A stretch of 64,000 bases of DNA from Stenotrophomonas maltophilia. Its GTDB lineage: Bacteria > Pseudomonadota > Gammaproteobacteria > Xanthomonadales > Xanthomonadaceae. The position numbers and the translations under genes were made by a program. Shown in pieces: positions 8,466-17,474 of this stretch (its first letter is position 1; each line of letters begins with the position of its first letter). The notes under the pieces were generated by a model. The model made no database searches. It saw only the letters and a program-made list of their open reading frames with translations, and was not told where the DNA came from. The stretch spans positions 3,224,001-3,288,000 of the forward strand of contig NZ_CP037858.1 in NCBI RefSeq assembly GCF_006974125.1. The letters are read 5' to 3'.

Positions 8466-9235
8466 CAGACCGCCGCCTCGCGCACCACGCGATCCTTCAG
8501 GAAATCGTAGCCGTGCGCTTCCAGTTCCAGGGCCAGCTCCGGGCCGCCACTCTTGACGATGCGGCCATCGGCCAGCACGTGCACCACGTCCGGCTTGATG
8601 TAGTCGAGCAGGCGCTGGTAGTGGGTGATGACCAGGAACGAACGGTCGGCCGCACGCAGTGCGTTGACGCCGTCGGCCACGCTCTTCAGCGCGTCGATGT
8701 CCAGGCCCGAATCGGTTTCGTCGAGGATCGCCAGCTTCGGCTCCAGCACGGCCAGCTGGAAGATCTCGTTGCGCTTCTTCTCGCCACCGGAGAAGCCTTC
8801 GTTGACGCCACGGTGCAGCAGTTCGTCCTTCAGGTGCAGCACGGCCAGCTTCTGGCGCACCAGCTTCAGGAACTGCATGGAGTCCAGTTCGTCTTCACCG
8901 CGTGCCTTGCGCTGTGCATTCAGCGCGGCGCGCAGGAAGTAGGTGTTGTTCACGCCCGGGATTTCCACCGGGTACTGGAACGCCAGGAACAGGCCGGCGG
9001 CGGCGCGCACTTCCGGGTCCTGGTCGAGCAGGTCGACGCCGTCGAACTGCACGCTGCCTTCGGTCACTTCGTAGCCGTCGCGGCCGGCCAGGACATTGCC
9101 CAGGGTGGACTTGCCGGCGCCGTTGGGGCCCATGATGGCGTGCACCTGGCCGGGCTTAACATCCAGCGACAGGCCCTTGAGGATTTCCTTGTCGCCGATG
9201 CGGGCGTGGAGGTTTTCGATCTTCAGCATGGTCAT
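8465..9235 (-). CDS. sufC: SUF ATPase SufC
   Basis: Cytoplasmic ABC-type ATPase (256 residues) that drives conformational change of the SufBC2D complex. Walker A is GPNGAGKSTLGNVLAG, the signature is FSGGEKKRNEIFQ, Walker B is LAILDETDSGLD, and the switch histidine is in ITHYQRLLDYI, which together are diagnostic of SufC. The start ATG overlaps the stop codon of the preceding secreted-protein gene (ATGA). A second in-frame ATG two codons on is possible. Confidence 0.97.
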   Translation of the reverse strand: MTMLKIENLHARIGDKEILKGLSLDVKPGQVHAIMGPNGAGKSTLGNVLAGRDGYEVTEGSVQFDGVDLLDQDPEVRAAAGLFLAFQYPVEIPGVNNTYFLRAALNAQRKARGEDELDSMQFLKLVRQKLAVLHLKDELLHRGVNEGFSGGEKKRNEIFQLAVLEPKLAILDETDSGLDIDALKSVADGVNALRAADRSFLVITHYQRLLDYIKPDVVHVLADGRIVKSGGPELALELEAHGYDFLKDRVVREAAV

Positions 9236-9632
9236 GACTTGGTTGATTTCGGGGCTGCGGGGTCGATGCGGACGATCTGCACCGTGCCGTTGCCGGGCTG
9301 CCCAGGTTGAGCGGGGAGGGCGGAGAAGACCACGAGGATCTCTTCACCGGGTTCTTGCAGGCAGGAGACCGGGAGGGAGGCCTGTCGGATGGATTCGGCA
9401 GCGGCGCGATCCAGCTCACGGTTGCGCGAACTCAGGAGCGGCCGGATCGCGTCGAAGCTGCCGTCCTGCCGCGTCGTCAGCAGCATGGAAAATTCTTTCG
9501 GCGTGGAGATGACCGTGCCGGCGGGCAATTTGACCGGGGTCGCACCCGCCAGGTCTTCGGGGGTGCAGGCCGCGTTTGCCACCGCCCAGGGCGAAAGGCC
9601 CAGCAGCAACAGTGCGGGCAAAGACGTACGCA

Positions 9633-9636
<4 letters not shown>
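9232..9636 (-). CDS. Secreted TonB-C-terminal-like protein inserted in the suf operon
   Basis: Protein of 134 residues with a clear Sec signal peptide ([22 protein letters not shown]). The mature part carries two Cys and a stretch [25 protein letters not shown] that resembles the TonB C-terminal fold (G-x-hydrophobic, SSG/N-x-x-LDxAA, then a beta strand). The similarity is by eye only. It overlaps sufB upstream (ATGA) and sufC downstream (ATGA), so it is an integral cistron of the operon although its product should act in the periplasm. No function is known to me. Confidence 0.8.
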
Positions 9637-11108
<1,472 letters not shown>

Positions 11109-11125
11109 GGGGGGCTGCCTACGGA

Positions 11126-11581
11126 TCAGGAGACGACGTCGACAGCGATGGTGCGGCGCTGTTCGTCATCGGCAAGGGGGAGAGGGGGCAGGATCTGGGC
11201 GAGGGTGACATCGCGCAGGGCCTCGGAAACCACGTCGTTGATCAGCCGCCAGCTGCTGCGCGCGCCGCACTTGGGCGCCATGCCGCACTGGTGGTGGTCG
11301 TGGCTGCATTCGGTCAGGGCCAGCGGCCCTTCCATTGCTTCGACCACTTCGAACAGCGAGATCTCGATGGCCGGGCGGGTCAGCCGGTAGCCGCCACGCA
11401 CGCCACGCAGGCCTTCAACCAGGCCGGCCTGGGCCAGCGGCTTGAGCACCTTGCTGACGGTGGGCGGCTCCAGACCGGTGAATTCGGCCAGCTCGGTGGC
11501 ACTGAGTACCTCGCCCGGACGGGCGGCAAGCACGGTCAGTACCACGGTGGCGTAATCGGTGAGCTTGGTGACACGCAACAT
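11126..11581 (-). CDS. Rrf2-family regulator of the SUF operon
   Basis: Winged-helix Rrf2/IscR-type transcription regulator, 151 residues from the ATG at 11581 ([19 protein letters not shown]). The open frame continues 42 codons upstream but without family similarity. The helix-turn-helix covers roughly residues 25-50 ([22 protein letters not shown]). Cysteines at [18 protein letters not shown] are placed to bind an Fe-S cluster, as in IscR. It heads the suf operon and probably senses cluster status to control it. It corresponds to the Xanthomonadaceae-specific SUF regulator family. Confidence 0.92.
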   Translation of the reverse strand: MLRVTKLTDYATVVLTVLAARPGEVLSATELAEFTGLEPPTVSKVLKPLAQAGLVEGLRGVRGGYRLTRPAIEISLFEVVEAMEGPLALTECSHDHHQCGMAPKCGARSSWRLINDVVSEALRDVTLAQILPPLPLADDEQRRTIAVDVVS

Positions 11582-11789
11582 GGGAATGCGAGCGGTTCTT
11601 AAAGCGGACTGAAATTGTACGCTTTTATTCGCCGGCATCCAACCCGGGCATTCAGCCGGCGCTGGGGCCGGGCCGGGAGGACACACCGGGGCCGTTGCCA
11701 GGCGCAATGCTGCGCCAACGGGGTGATTTTCGCAATCACCCGGAATGGGCGAGAATCAGCGTTCCTTTCGCTGCAGACCTCCCTTGCCG

Positions 11790-12257
11790 ATGCCCAAGAA
11801 GATCCAAGCCCGCAAGTCCGCCATCCACGGCAACGGTGTTTTTTCCGTGGCCCCGATCAAGCAGGGCGAGCGCGTGATCCAGTACAAGGGCCTGCTGCGC
11901 AGCCACGGCGACGTTGATGCCGATGACAGCGGCGACGTCGAAAGTGGCCATACCTTCCTGTTCACCCTCAATGACGACTGGGTGATCGATGCCAACTACA
12001 AGGGCAATGACGCGCGCTGGATCAACCACAGCTGCGACCCGAACTGCGAAGCAGTGATCGAGGAAGACGAGGACGGTGACAGCCGTGGCGACAAGGTGTT
12101 CATCGAAGCGCTGCGCGACATCAAGGCCGGTGAGGAACTGACCTACAACTACGGCATCACCCTGGCCGAGCGCCACACCGCCAAGCTGAAGAAGATCTGG
12201 GAGTGCCGCTGCGGCTCGCCCAAGTGCACCGGCACCATGCTGCAGCCCAAGCGCTGA
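11790..12257 (+). CDS. SET-domain protein (lysine methyltransferase family)
   Basis: Stand-alone bacterial SET-domain protein of 155 residues; the start is ATG 11790 (MPKKIQARKSAIHGNGVF), where similarity begins. It has a SET-N motif (HGNGVFSVAPIKQGERVIQY), the active-site NHSCDPNCEAV, the GEELTYNYG motif whose tyrosine is catalytic, and a post-SET zinc-binding cysteine cluster CRCGSPKC. SET enzymes use S-adenosylmethionine to methylate protein lysines. The substrate here is unknown; an HU-like protein with a histone-like tail is encoded 2 kb away. It is transcribed divergently from the suf regulator. Confidence 0.92.
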   Translation: MPKKIQARKSAIHGNGVFSVAPIKQGERVIQYKGLLRSHGDVDADDSGDVESGHTFLFTLNDDWVIDANYKGNDARWINHSCDPNCEAVIEEDEDGDSRGDKVFIEALRDIKAGEELTYNYGITLAERHTAKLKKIWECRCGSPKCTGTMLQPKR

Positions 12258-12267
12258 CCCGCAATGG

Positions 12268-12328
12268 GTAGTGCCGGCCGCTGGCCGGCACACACGTGAA
12301 AAGCGTGCCGGCCAGCGGCCGGCACTAC
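12268..12328. repeat. Inverted pair of SMAG (GTAG-type REP) units
   Basis: A GTAGTGCCGGCCGCTGGCCG unit at 12268-12291 is followed, 13 bp on, by its inverted copy at 12305-12328. Each unit can form its own hairpin and the pair can form a longer one. It fills the gap between the convergent ends of the SET gene and the DUF1439 gene and could serve as a bidirectional transcript end. Confidence 0.9.
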
Positions 12329-12329
12329 C

Positions 12330-12926
12330 TTATTTGCCCAGCACGCCTGCCGGCACCAGGTTGCCCAGGTTCTGGTTGAAGGTGACCACCAGCTTGCCGT
12401 TCTTCACCTGCGCCGACTGTACCTGCAGGGCGCCAAGTACACCGGCCACGGCCGGATCCAGCTTGTAGATCGGCTCGCGCTGGGCGTAGTCGCTCAGCCA
12501 GGCGTTGAGCAGGCCGCGGGTGCGCGAGTCGAGACGACCGCCCTGGTTGGCGGGGGTGAAGTCATCCACGCTGGGCTGCTGCAGGTGGAAACCCTGGGTC
12601 TGCGCGTCGTAGCGCAGGCCGCTGCTGAGCTTCACCGTACCCAGTCTGGCCGGATTGCCACCGGCGGTGGCCAGTGCAACGTCCATGCCGAGGTTCAAGC
12701 GCTCGCCGGCCGGGAGGCTCAGCTGGGGGTGGCTCATGGTCAGCGCGATCAGTCCGCCCAGGGCGTCCTGGGTGCGCGGGAAGCTGCCATCGAGGTACTG
12801 CTGCACATCGCTGGCGCCCACCGACAGTTCGCGGCCGGAAATGGAAGGGGCGGCCTGGGCACCGATCGCGGCTGCGATCAGTACGGTGGAGGCGGCGAGG
12901 CGGGTCATCAGGGAACGCAGGCGCAT
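12330..12926 (-). CDS. Secreted DUF1439 (YceB-like) protein
   Basis: Periplasmic protein of 198 residues starting at ATG 12926, with a signal peptide MRLRSLMTRLAASTVLIAAAIGAQA. The mature sequence (LSVGASDVQQYLDGSFPRTQDALGGLIALTMSHPQLSL) matches the YceB/DUF1439 pattern of a lipid-binding-like beta fold. E. coli YceB is a lipoprotein, but here there is no lipobox cysteine. Physiological function is unknown. Its stop codon lies 2 bp from the SMAG pair. Confidence 0.8.
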   Translation of the reverse strand: MRLRSLMTRLAASTVLIAAAIGAQAAPSISGRELSVGASDVQQYLDGSFPRTQDALGGLIALTMSHPQLSLPAGERLNLGMDVALATAGGNPARLGTVKLSSGLRYDAQTQGFHLQQPSVDDFTPANQGGRLDSRTRGLLNAWLSDYAQREPIYKLDPAVAGVLGALQVQSAQVKNGKLVVTFNQNLGNLVPAGVLGK

Positions 12927-13008
12927 GGCGGTGACCGCTGGACAGGGAATGGATGGAGGAAAGAGTAGCCGGGGCGGCTGAATCGTGCGTGCATGCCGCT
13001 GCAACGGT

Positions 13009-13539
13009 TCAGTCCAGCGTTGGCCGCAGTTGCGCCGACTGGATCTGCCAGGCGCGGCCATCGGGGCTGGATTGCACGCGGTACCAGCCGCCGAAGCGGA
13101 AGGTGCCTTGTGCGGTGGTCGCGCGGAGCCGCACCGGCACCTCCAGCAACCGGGATGGCTGCCGGCCGTCGCGTGCCAGCGGGGTTCCGCTGTCCAGGCG
13201 CAGCGTGCGCAGGTCCTGCAACTGGCGTATCGCAGCGTCATCTGCGCGGTGCGGATCGGCCGGTGGCATCGCCCATGCCGCGTCGCTGGCGCTGCGGTTG
13301 CGGTTGAGCAGCGCGATCACGTAGCGGTTGAGCATCACCGAAGGTGGTTCGGCGTCGGCAGCGACCGCGGCGAACAGCGGATCGATCGTTGCTGACTGCG
13401 GGGGCGCTGCGTCGGTGTCTGCAACGGCCTGTGCTCCCGCGCTGGCTGGTGATGGCGCAGGCGCAACGTCCGGTTGTGCAGTGGGCCTGGAACAGCCCAG
13501 CAGCACCAGTGGCGCGATCAGGAATAGAGTCCTGCGCAT
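13009..13539 (-). CDS. Putative lipoprotein of unknown function
   Basis: Protein of 176 residues with a bacterial lipoprotein signal (MRRTLFLIAPLVLLGCSRP, lipobox LLGC, Cys16 lipidated). A low-complexity Ala/Pro/Asp linker follows. The C-terminal part (VPVRLRATTAQGTFRFGGWYRVQSSPDGRAWQIQ) looks like a compact beta domain. I do not recognise the family. It lies between DUF1439 and DUF3861 genes on the same strand with small gaps, suggesting a short operon of small proteins. Confidence 0.75.
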   Translation of the reverse strand: MRRTLFLIAPLVLLGCSRPTAQPDVAPAPSPASAGAQAVADTDAAPPQSATIDPLFAAVAADAEPPSVMLNRYVIALLNRNRSASDAAWAMPPADPHRADDAAIRQLQDLRTLRLDSGTPLARDGRQPSRLLEVPVRLRATTAQGTFRFGGWYRVQSSPDGRAWQIQSAQLRPTLD

Positions 13540-13590
13540 GCCTCCTCCCCGAGGCGACGTGGAGAAGGCAGTGTATCGACTGCGCCCCGG

Positions 13591-13899
13591 TCAGCGGGAG
13601 GTGGGCAACTGTTCCAGTGCATCCAGCGCCGGCAGCACCTGCCCGGCGATGGCGGCCAACGCGTGTCCATCGGTTTCGGCGTGGCGCTGCACGATGTCGC
13701 GCAGCAGCTGGGTGGCAATCACCAGGGTCGCACGTTCATCGCCGCTGAGCCCGGCGGTGCGCGGTGCCGCTTCCAGCAGGCGCATCAGGTCGCGGCTGGC
13801 GCGATGTTCCAGTTCGATGGTGCAACGCCCGGTGCACTGCACCCCGTCCTTTTCGATGGGGGTCACCGAGATCCGGTAGCGGGTGGAGGGGCTGGCCAT
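13591..13899 (-). CDS. DUF3861 family protein
   Basis: Small cytoplasmic protein of 102 residues starting at ATG 13899 (MASPSTRYRISVTPIE). The YRISVTP start, the ELEHRASRDLMRLLEAA middle and the DERATLVIATQLLRDIVQRH helix match the DUF3861 pattern. No biochemical function is known to me for the family. The open frame upstream of 13899 is out of family and overlaps a non-coding stretch. Confidence 0.75.
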   Translation of the reverse strand: MASPSTRYRISVTPIEKDGVQCTGRCTIELEHRASRDLMRLLEAAPRTAGLSGDERATLVIATQLLRDIVQRHAETDGHALAAIAGQVLPALDALEQLPTSR

Positions 13900-14099
13900 G
13901 AGGGGATGCTCGCCGTAGCTGTGGAGGATGTGCCAACGATAGGCAAGGCCACGGCCGGCGGCGACGGCCGGCGCTGCACGCAGTGTTCCACCCGGTACGT
14001 TCCGGCACCGCCGCAGGCGGGGCCCAGCCAATGGCGACGGGCCTGTACGGGCATTCCCGGGGATGCGGCAACGCTGTGTTGCGGGCCGTGGTTGGGACA

Positions 14100-14128
14100 A
14101 AAAAAACGGGACGGCCGGAGCCGTCCCG
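14100..14128 (-). terminator. Rho-independent terminator after the HU-like gene
   Basis: A 9-bp perfect stem (plus-strand arms 14107-14115 and 14120-14128, loop CGGA) is followed on the minus strand by a run of T (A-run at 14100-14106). It lies 26 bp after the stop codon at 14154. Confidence 0.88.
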
Positions 14129-14153
14129 TCGGAATCCGCGTTGGGGCGCGCGC

Positions 14154-14552
14154 TTACAGCGCGGCGTCCTTCAGCTTCTTCAGCGGACGCACCTTCAGCT
14201 TGGTGGTAGCCGGCTTGGCGGCGAACCACTGTTCTTCCTTGGTGAACGGGTTGATGCCCTTGCGCTTCGGCTTGGCCGGCACATTGACGGTGGTGATCTT
14301 CAGCAGGCCCGGCAGGGTGAAGGAGCCAGCGCCCTTCTTGTGCACCGAGGATGCGACGGCGCTTTCCAGCGAGGCCAGCACAGCGCGGACGTCCTTGGCG
14401 ATGACGCCGGAGGCTTCAGCGATGTGTGCAACCAGGCCGGACTTGGTCAGCACTTCCTTGATCGGCTTCGGAGCGGCCGGCTTGGCGGCTGCCTTCGTCG
14501 CGACTTTCTTCACTGCCTTCTTCGGGGCAGCCTTCTTAGCGGTCTTTGCCAT
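14154..14552 (-). CDS. HU/IHF-type DNA-binding protein with histone-H1-like N-terminal tail
   Basis: Nucleoid protein of 132 residues. Residues 1-30 are a Lys/Ala/Pro tail (MAKTAKKAAPKKAVKKVATK), like eukaryotic H1 and bacterial AlgP/Hc1 tails. The rest is an HU-type fold (IKEVLTKSGLVAHIAEASGV, VLASLESAVASSVHKKGAGSFTLPGLLKI, then the DNA-contacting arm VNVPAKPKRKGINPFT). The start is ATG 14552; the upstream open frame is not family-like. Such fusions bind and bridge DNA. It ends in a strong terminator, so it is probably monocistronic and well expressed. Confidence 0.92.
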   Translation of the reverse strand: MAKTAKKAAPKKAVKKVATKAAAKPAAPKPIKEVLTKSGLVAHIAEASGVIAKDVRAVLASLESAVASSVHKKGAGSFTLPGLLKITTVNVPAKPKRKGINPFTKEEQWFAAKPATTKLKVRPLKKLKDAAL

Positions 14553-14923
14553 GGTTTCCTGTTCCGTGAACGGTTGGTTGTTTGGTCGGCGCCGAACCCC
14601 GTCGGCAAGCGCAATGTAGGGCAACTCTCGGGCGCCGCCAATAGCCCGAAGCGCGGAAAGTGCATGTTTTTTCATATCCAGGCCGATTCAGTACATGGCC
14701 GGCGATGGCGGACGGGGGTGTCGGGGCGCGGCTGGCCGCCAGCGCCTGGTCATCGGCAGGATGCGCGAAACCACTGAAAACAAGGGGGAAATGCGTTTCC
14801 GGCTGGTGAGGAAGTGTCCATCTGCCCAGCGCCGGAGCGACGTGGCGCGTGCGGCGGAGCGACGCAGGGCTAACGCGCCACGTGCGAGGGTGATCGTTCA
14901 TCACCGTCACGCAGGAGCAGCAC
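14553..14923. other. Divergent intergenic region with stem-loop upstream of osmC-type gene
   Basis: 371 bp without a gene, separating the leftward HU-like gene from the rightward OsmC-family gene. It must hold both promoters; none is clear enough to mark. The one structure is an inverted repeat with 10-bp arms CGTGGCGCGT (14841-14850) and ACGCGCCACG (14873-14882), whose interior repeats CGGAGCGACG. It lies about 40 bp before the OsmC start and could be a regulatory site or a transcript hairpin. Confidence 0.5.
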
Positions 14924-15355
14924 ATGGGAATCTCGCGACACGCCACCGCGCACTGGGAAGGCGACCTGAAGTCGGGCAAGGGGCAGTTGAGCACGCCGCA
15001 GAGTGGCCTGCTGGACAAGACCCGCTACGGCTTCAACAGCCGTTTCGGCGACGAAAAGGGCACCAATCCGGAAGAACTGATCGCTGCCGCGCACGCCGGC
15101 TGTTTCACCATGGCGCTGTCGGCCAAGCTGGGCGAAGCCGGCTTTACCCCGACCTCGCTGGATACCGAAGCCAAGGTCGATCTGTCGCTGGAAGGCGGCC
15201 CGCAGCTGTCGCAGATCCGGTTGAAAGTGAAGGCCGTTGTGCCGGGTATCGACGCGGCGAAATTCCGCGCGATTGCCGATGATGCCAAGCAGAACTGCCC
15301 GGTGTCCAAGGCGTTGAGCGCGGTGCCGATCAGCCTGGAAGCCGAGCTGGGCTGA
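14924..15355 (+). CDS. OsmC-family peroxiredoxin
   Basis: OsmC-type thiol peroxidase of 143 residues that reduces organic hydroperoxides in the cytoplasm. The two catalytic cysteines are C60 (AAAHAGCFTMAL) and C125 (KQNCPVSKAL), with the conserved NPEELIAAAHAGC motif. A ribosome binding site CAGGAG lies about 8 bp before the ATG. It is closer to OsmC proper than to Ohr (TPEE/NPEE variant). It is a single gene, followed by a SMAG unit. Confidence 0.93.
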   Translation: MGISRHATAHWEGDLKSGKGQLSTPQSGLLDKTRYGFNSRFGDEKGTNPEELIAAAHAGCFTMALSAKLGEAGFTPTSLDTEAKVDLSLEGGPQLSQIRLKVKAVVPGIDAAKFRAIADDAKQNCPVSKALSAVPISLEAELG

Positions 15356-15361
15356 CCCAGG

Positions 15362-15384
15362 GTAGTGCCGGCCGCTGGCCGGCA
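15362..15384 (+). repeat. SMAG (GTAG-type REP) unit
   Basis: A single GTAGTGCCGGCCGCTGGCCG-type unit lies 6 bp after the OsmC stop codon. A partial CAGCCGGCCAGCG copy lies about 30 bp downstream. Confidence 0.85.
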
Positions 15385-15516
15385 ACTGCATGAATCGATG
15401 ATTGCAGAGGCAGCCGGCCAGCGTTATGGCGGCCTTCCTGGCCGCCACCCTCCGGGCCGTCGCGTCCGACGTTGGCAGCGGCTCCTGCCGCTGCCTTCGG
15501 CTCTACCCTGCGGCGT

Positions 15517-16395
15517 TTACCAGTCAAGGGTGCCGGTAATCACCGTCTGCACCTGGCCGCCGGACCAGACCTCGCCGTCCTCATCGACCAACAGGGTCAG
15601 GCGCGCATCGTGGCCGACTTCGCGGCCCTGGCTGACTTCGTACGGCGCACGGCCCCGCGGCAGGGCCTCGCGCAGGTCCAGCCACGCGGCCAACACGGCG
15701 TTGGCGGCACCCGAGGCGGCGTCTTCGAAGCGGCGACCGTTGCCGACGAAGGCGCGCACGGCCAGGTCGAATCCCTCGCGGCCATCGCTGAAGGCATAGG
15801 CGAACACGCCCATGCTGTCGGTGGATTCAGCCAATGCCGCCACCGCATCCCAATCCGGACGCAGGGCGCGCAACGCGGCTTCATCGGCCACCTGCACCAC
15901 CCACCAGCTGCGGCCACCCTGCATGCGTGCCGGCGGCAACGTGCCCAATGGCCAGCCCTTCAGTGCTGCCTGCAGCCGCGGATCGGTGGCCTCGGCGGTT
16001 TCGGCCAGCTGCGCGCGCGGGGTGCGGATGGCGATGCGCTGCTGCGCGCCTTCGCCACTGACACGCAGCGGCAGGGCGCCGGCAATGCCGTCCTGCACCA
16101 GCACACCGTCGACCGGTGCGGCCAGGCCCGCCTGCAGCACCGCATGCGCGGTACCGACGCTGGGGTGGCCTGCGAACGGGACTTCCTTCTGCGGGCTGAA
16201 CATGCGCAATCGATAGCTGGTGCCGGGCGCCTGCGGCGGAAACACGAAGGTGGTCTCCGGCAGGCGCGTCCAGCGCGCGATGGCCTGCATTCTGGCGTCG
16301 TCCAGGCCTTCGGCGTCGAGTACAACGGCCAGCGGATTGCCAGCGCCGGCGCGCGGGGAGAACACATCCAGCTGCAGGAAACGACGGGTGGTCAT
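15517..16395 (-). CDS. PhzF-family isomerase/epimerase-like protein (paralogue 1)
   Basis: PhzF-like protein of 292 residues with the diaminopimelate-epimerase-like double fold. Landmarks are LQLDVFSPRAGAGNPLAVVLDAEGL with the catalytic Glu region ARWTRLPETTFV, RMFSPQKEVPFAGHPSVGTAHAVL, and the C-terminal EDAASGAANAVLAAWL and SQGREVGHDARL. The start is ATG 16395 (MTTRRFLQLDVF); reading further upstream runs into the palindromic repeat. Members isomerise small acids, but outside phenazine biosynthesis the substrate is usually unknown, and no phenazine genes occur here. A paralogue precedes it in tandem. Confidence 0.9.
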   Translation of the reverse strand: MTTRRFLQLDVFSPRAGAGNPLAVVLDAEGLDDARMQAIARWTRLPETTFVFPPQAPGTSYRLRMFSPQKEVPFAGHPSVGTAHAVLQAGLAAPVDGVLVQDGIAGALPLRVSGEGAQQRIAIRTPRAQLAETAEATDPRLQAALKGWPLGTLPPARMQGGRSWWVVQVADEAALRALRPDWDAVAALAESTDSMGVFAYAFSDGREGFDLAVRAFVGNGRRFEDAASGAANAVLAAWLDLREALPRGRAPYEVSQGREVGHDARLTLLVDEDGEVWSGGQVQTVITGTLDW

Positions 16396-16444
16396 CGGGG
16401 CAAAACTCCAGTAAACAGGCGGCATAGCGTAGCGCGCGGCACCC

Positions 16445-16518
16445 AAAAGGGGACGGAGGGAATTAAGTCGCTTTTGCCCCATGTGCCATAAGCGACTTAA
16501 TTCCCTCCGTCCCCTTTT
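16445..16518. repeat. Long palindrome, GGGGACGGAGGG...TTAAGTCG family, copy 1
   Basis: Perfect inverted arms of 29 bp (16445-16473 and 16490-16518) around a 16-bp loop, bounded by AAAA and TTTT. The core GGGGACGGAGGGAATTAAG is shared with the element at 23547-23659, so this is a dispersed family, probably a MITE or REP-like element mobilised in trans by a Y1 (RAYT-type) transposase; no transposase is in the window. It sits between the two phzF paralogues. Confidence 0.85.
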
Positions 16519-16526
16519 TCCGTGCG

Positions 16527-17399
16527 CTACCAGCGAATGTGTCCGTCGATGACCGGCTGCACCTGGCCGCCAATCCACACCGTGCCCTGCGCATCGACCT
16601 GTACCTGCACGAGGCCATCGCGTCCCACTTCACGGCCCTGGCTGGCCACGTAGCGGCCCTCGTGGCCGGGCAGGGCATCGCGCTGCCGCAGCCAGGCGCC
16701 AATCAGCGCATTGGCGCTGCCGGTCACCGGGTCCTCGGGCACGCTTGGCGCATCAGCGGGGCAGAACGCGCGCACCACGCGGGTGTGGTCGGTGCCGGCT
16801 TCGTCGGCGAATACCGCCACGCCCGTGGCATCGGTCGCCCGACTCCAGCCGGCCAGCGCGGCCATGTCCGGCACCAGGCTGCGCACGGCGGCGGCATCGC
16901 GCAGTGGCAGCAGCCACCAGCGTGCACCGTTGTCCCACAATTCGGGTGCGTGCCCGCTGGCCGCCAGCGCCAGCAGCTGCTCCGGCGCGGCGTCCGCCGT
17001 CGTGTCCAGTTGTCGTGCCGGTGGGCTGGCCAGCTGGATCTGCAGTGCCTCGGCCGGGCCGCTCACCCGTACCGGCAGCAACCCCGCCGCGCATTGCTGC
17101 AGCAGGGCGCCGCCGCGCGGTTGCGCCAGGCCGCAGGTCACCGCCACCCACGCCGCACCGACGCTGGGATGCCCGGCGAACGCCAGTTCCCGGGTCGGGG
17201 TGAAGATGCGGATGTGGTAGTCGGCGCCGGGCGCGCTGGGGCGCAGGAAGAACACCGTCTCGGACAGGTTCAGCCAGGCGGACAGGGCCTGCATCTGGCT
17301 GCCGGAGAGCCTGTCGGCGTCCAGGATGGCGCCCAGGGGATTGCCGGTGCCAGGGCGGGGGGCAAAGACATCGAGCTGCAGGTAACGGAGGACGGCCAT
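16527..17399 (-). CDS. PhzF-family isomerase/epimerase-like protein (paralogue 2)
   Basis: Second PhzF-like protein (290 residues), clearly related to the neighbour: LQLDVFAPRPGTGNPLGAILDADRL, SAWLNLSETVFFL, RIFTPTRELAFAGHPSVGAAWVAV, EDPVTGSANALIGAWL and SQGREVGRDGLV occupy matching positions. The paralogues have diverged considerably between motifs, so the duplication is old or they were acquired separately. It is encoded upstream of paralogue 1 on the same strand, with the long palindrome between. Its substrate is unknown. Confidence 0.9.
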   Translation of the reverse strand: MAVLRYLQLDVFAPRPGTGNPLGAILDADRLSGSQMQALSAWLNLSETVFFLRPSAPGADYHIRIFTPTRELAFAGHPSVGAAWVAVTCGLAQPRGGALLQQCAAGLLPVRVSGPAEALQIQLASPPARQLDTTADAAPEQLLALAASGHAPELWDNGARWWLLPLRDAAAVRSLVPDMAALAGWSRATDATGVAVFADEAGTDHTRVVRAFCPADAPSVPEDPVTGSANALIGAWLRQRDALPGHEGRYVASQGREVGRDGLVQVQVDAQGTVWIGGQVQPVIDGHIRW

Positions 17400-17474
17400 C
17401 TACGGGGATATTGCGCTTAGAATCAAAGGTTCCGCCCCCGAGGGCGGCTTCCCCACATTCTACATAGCCAATCC

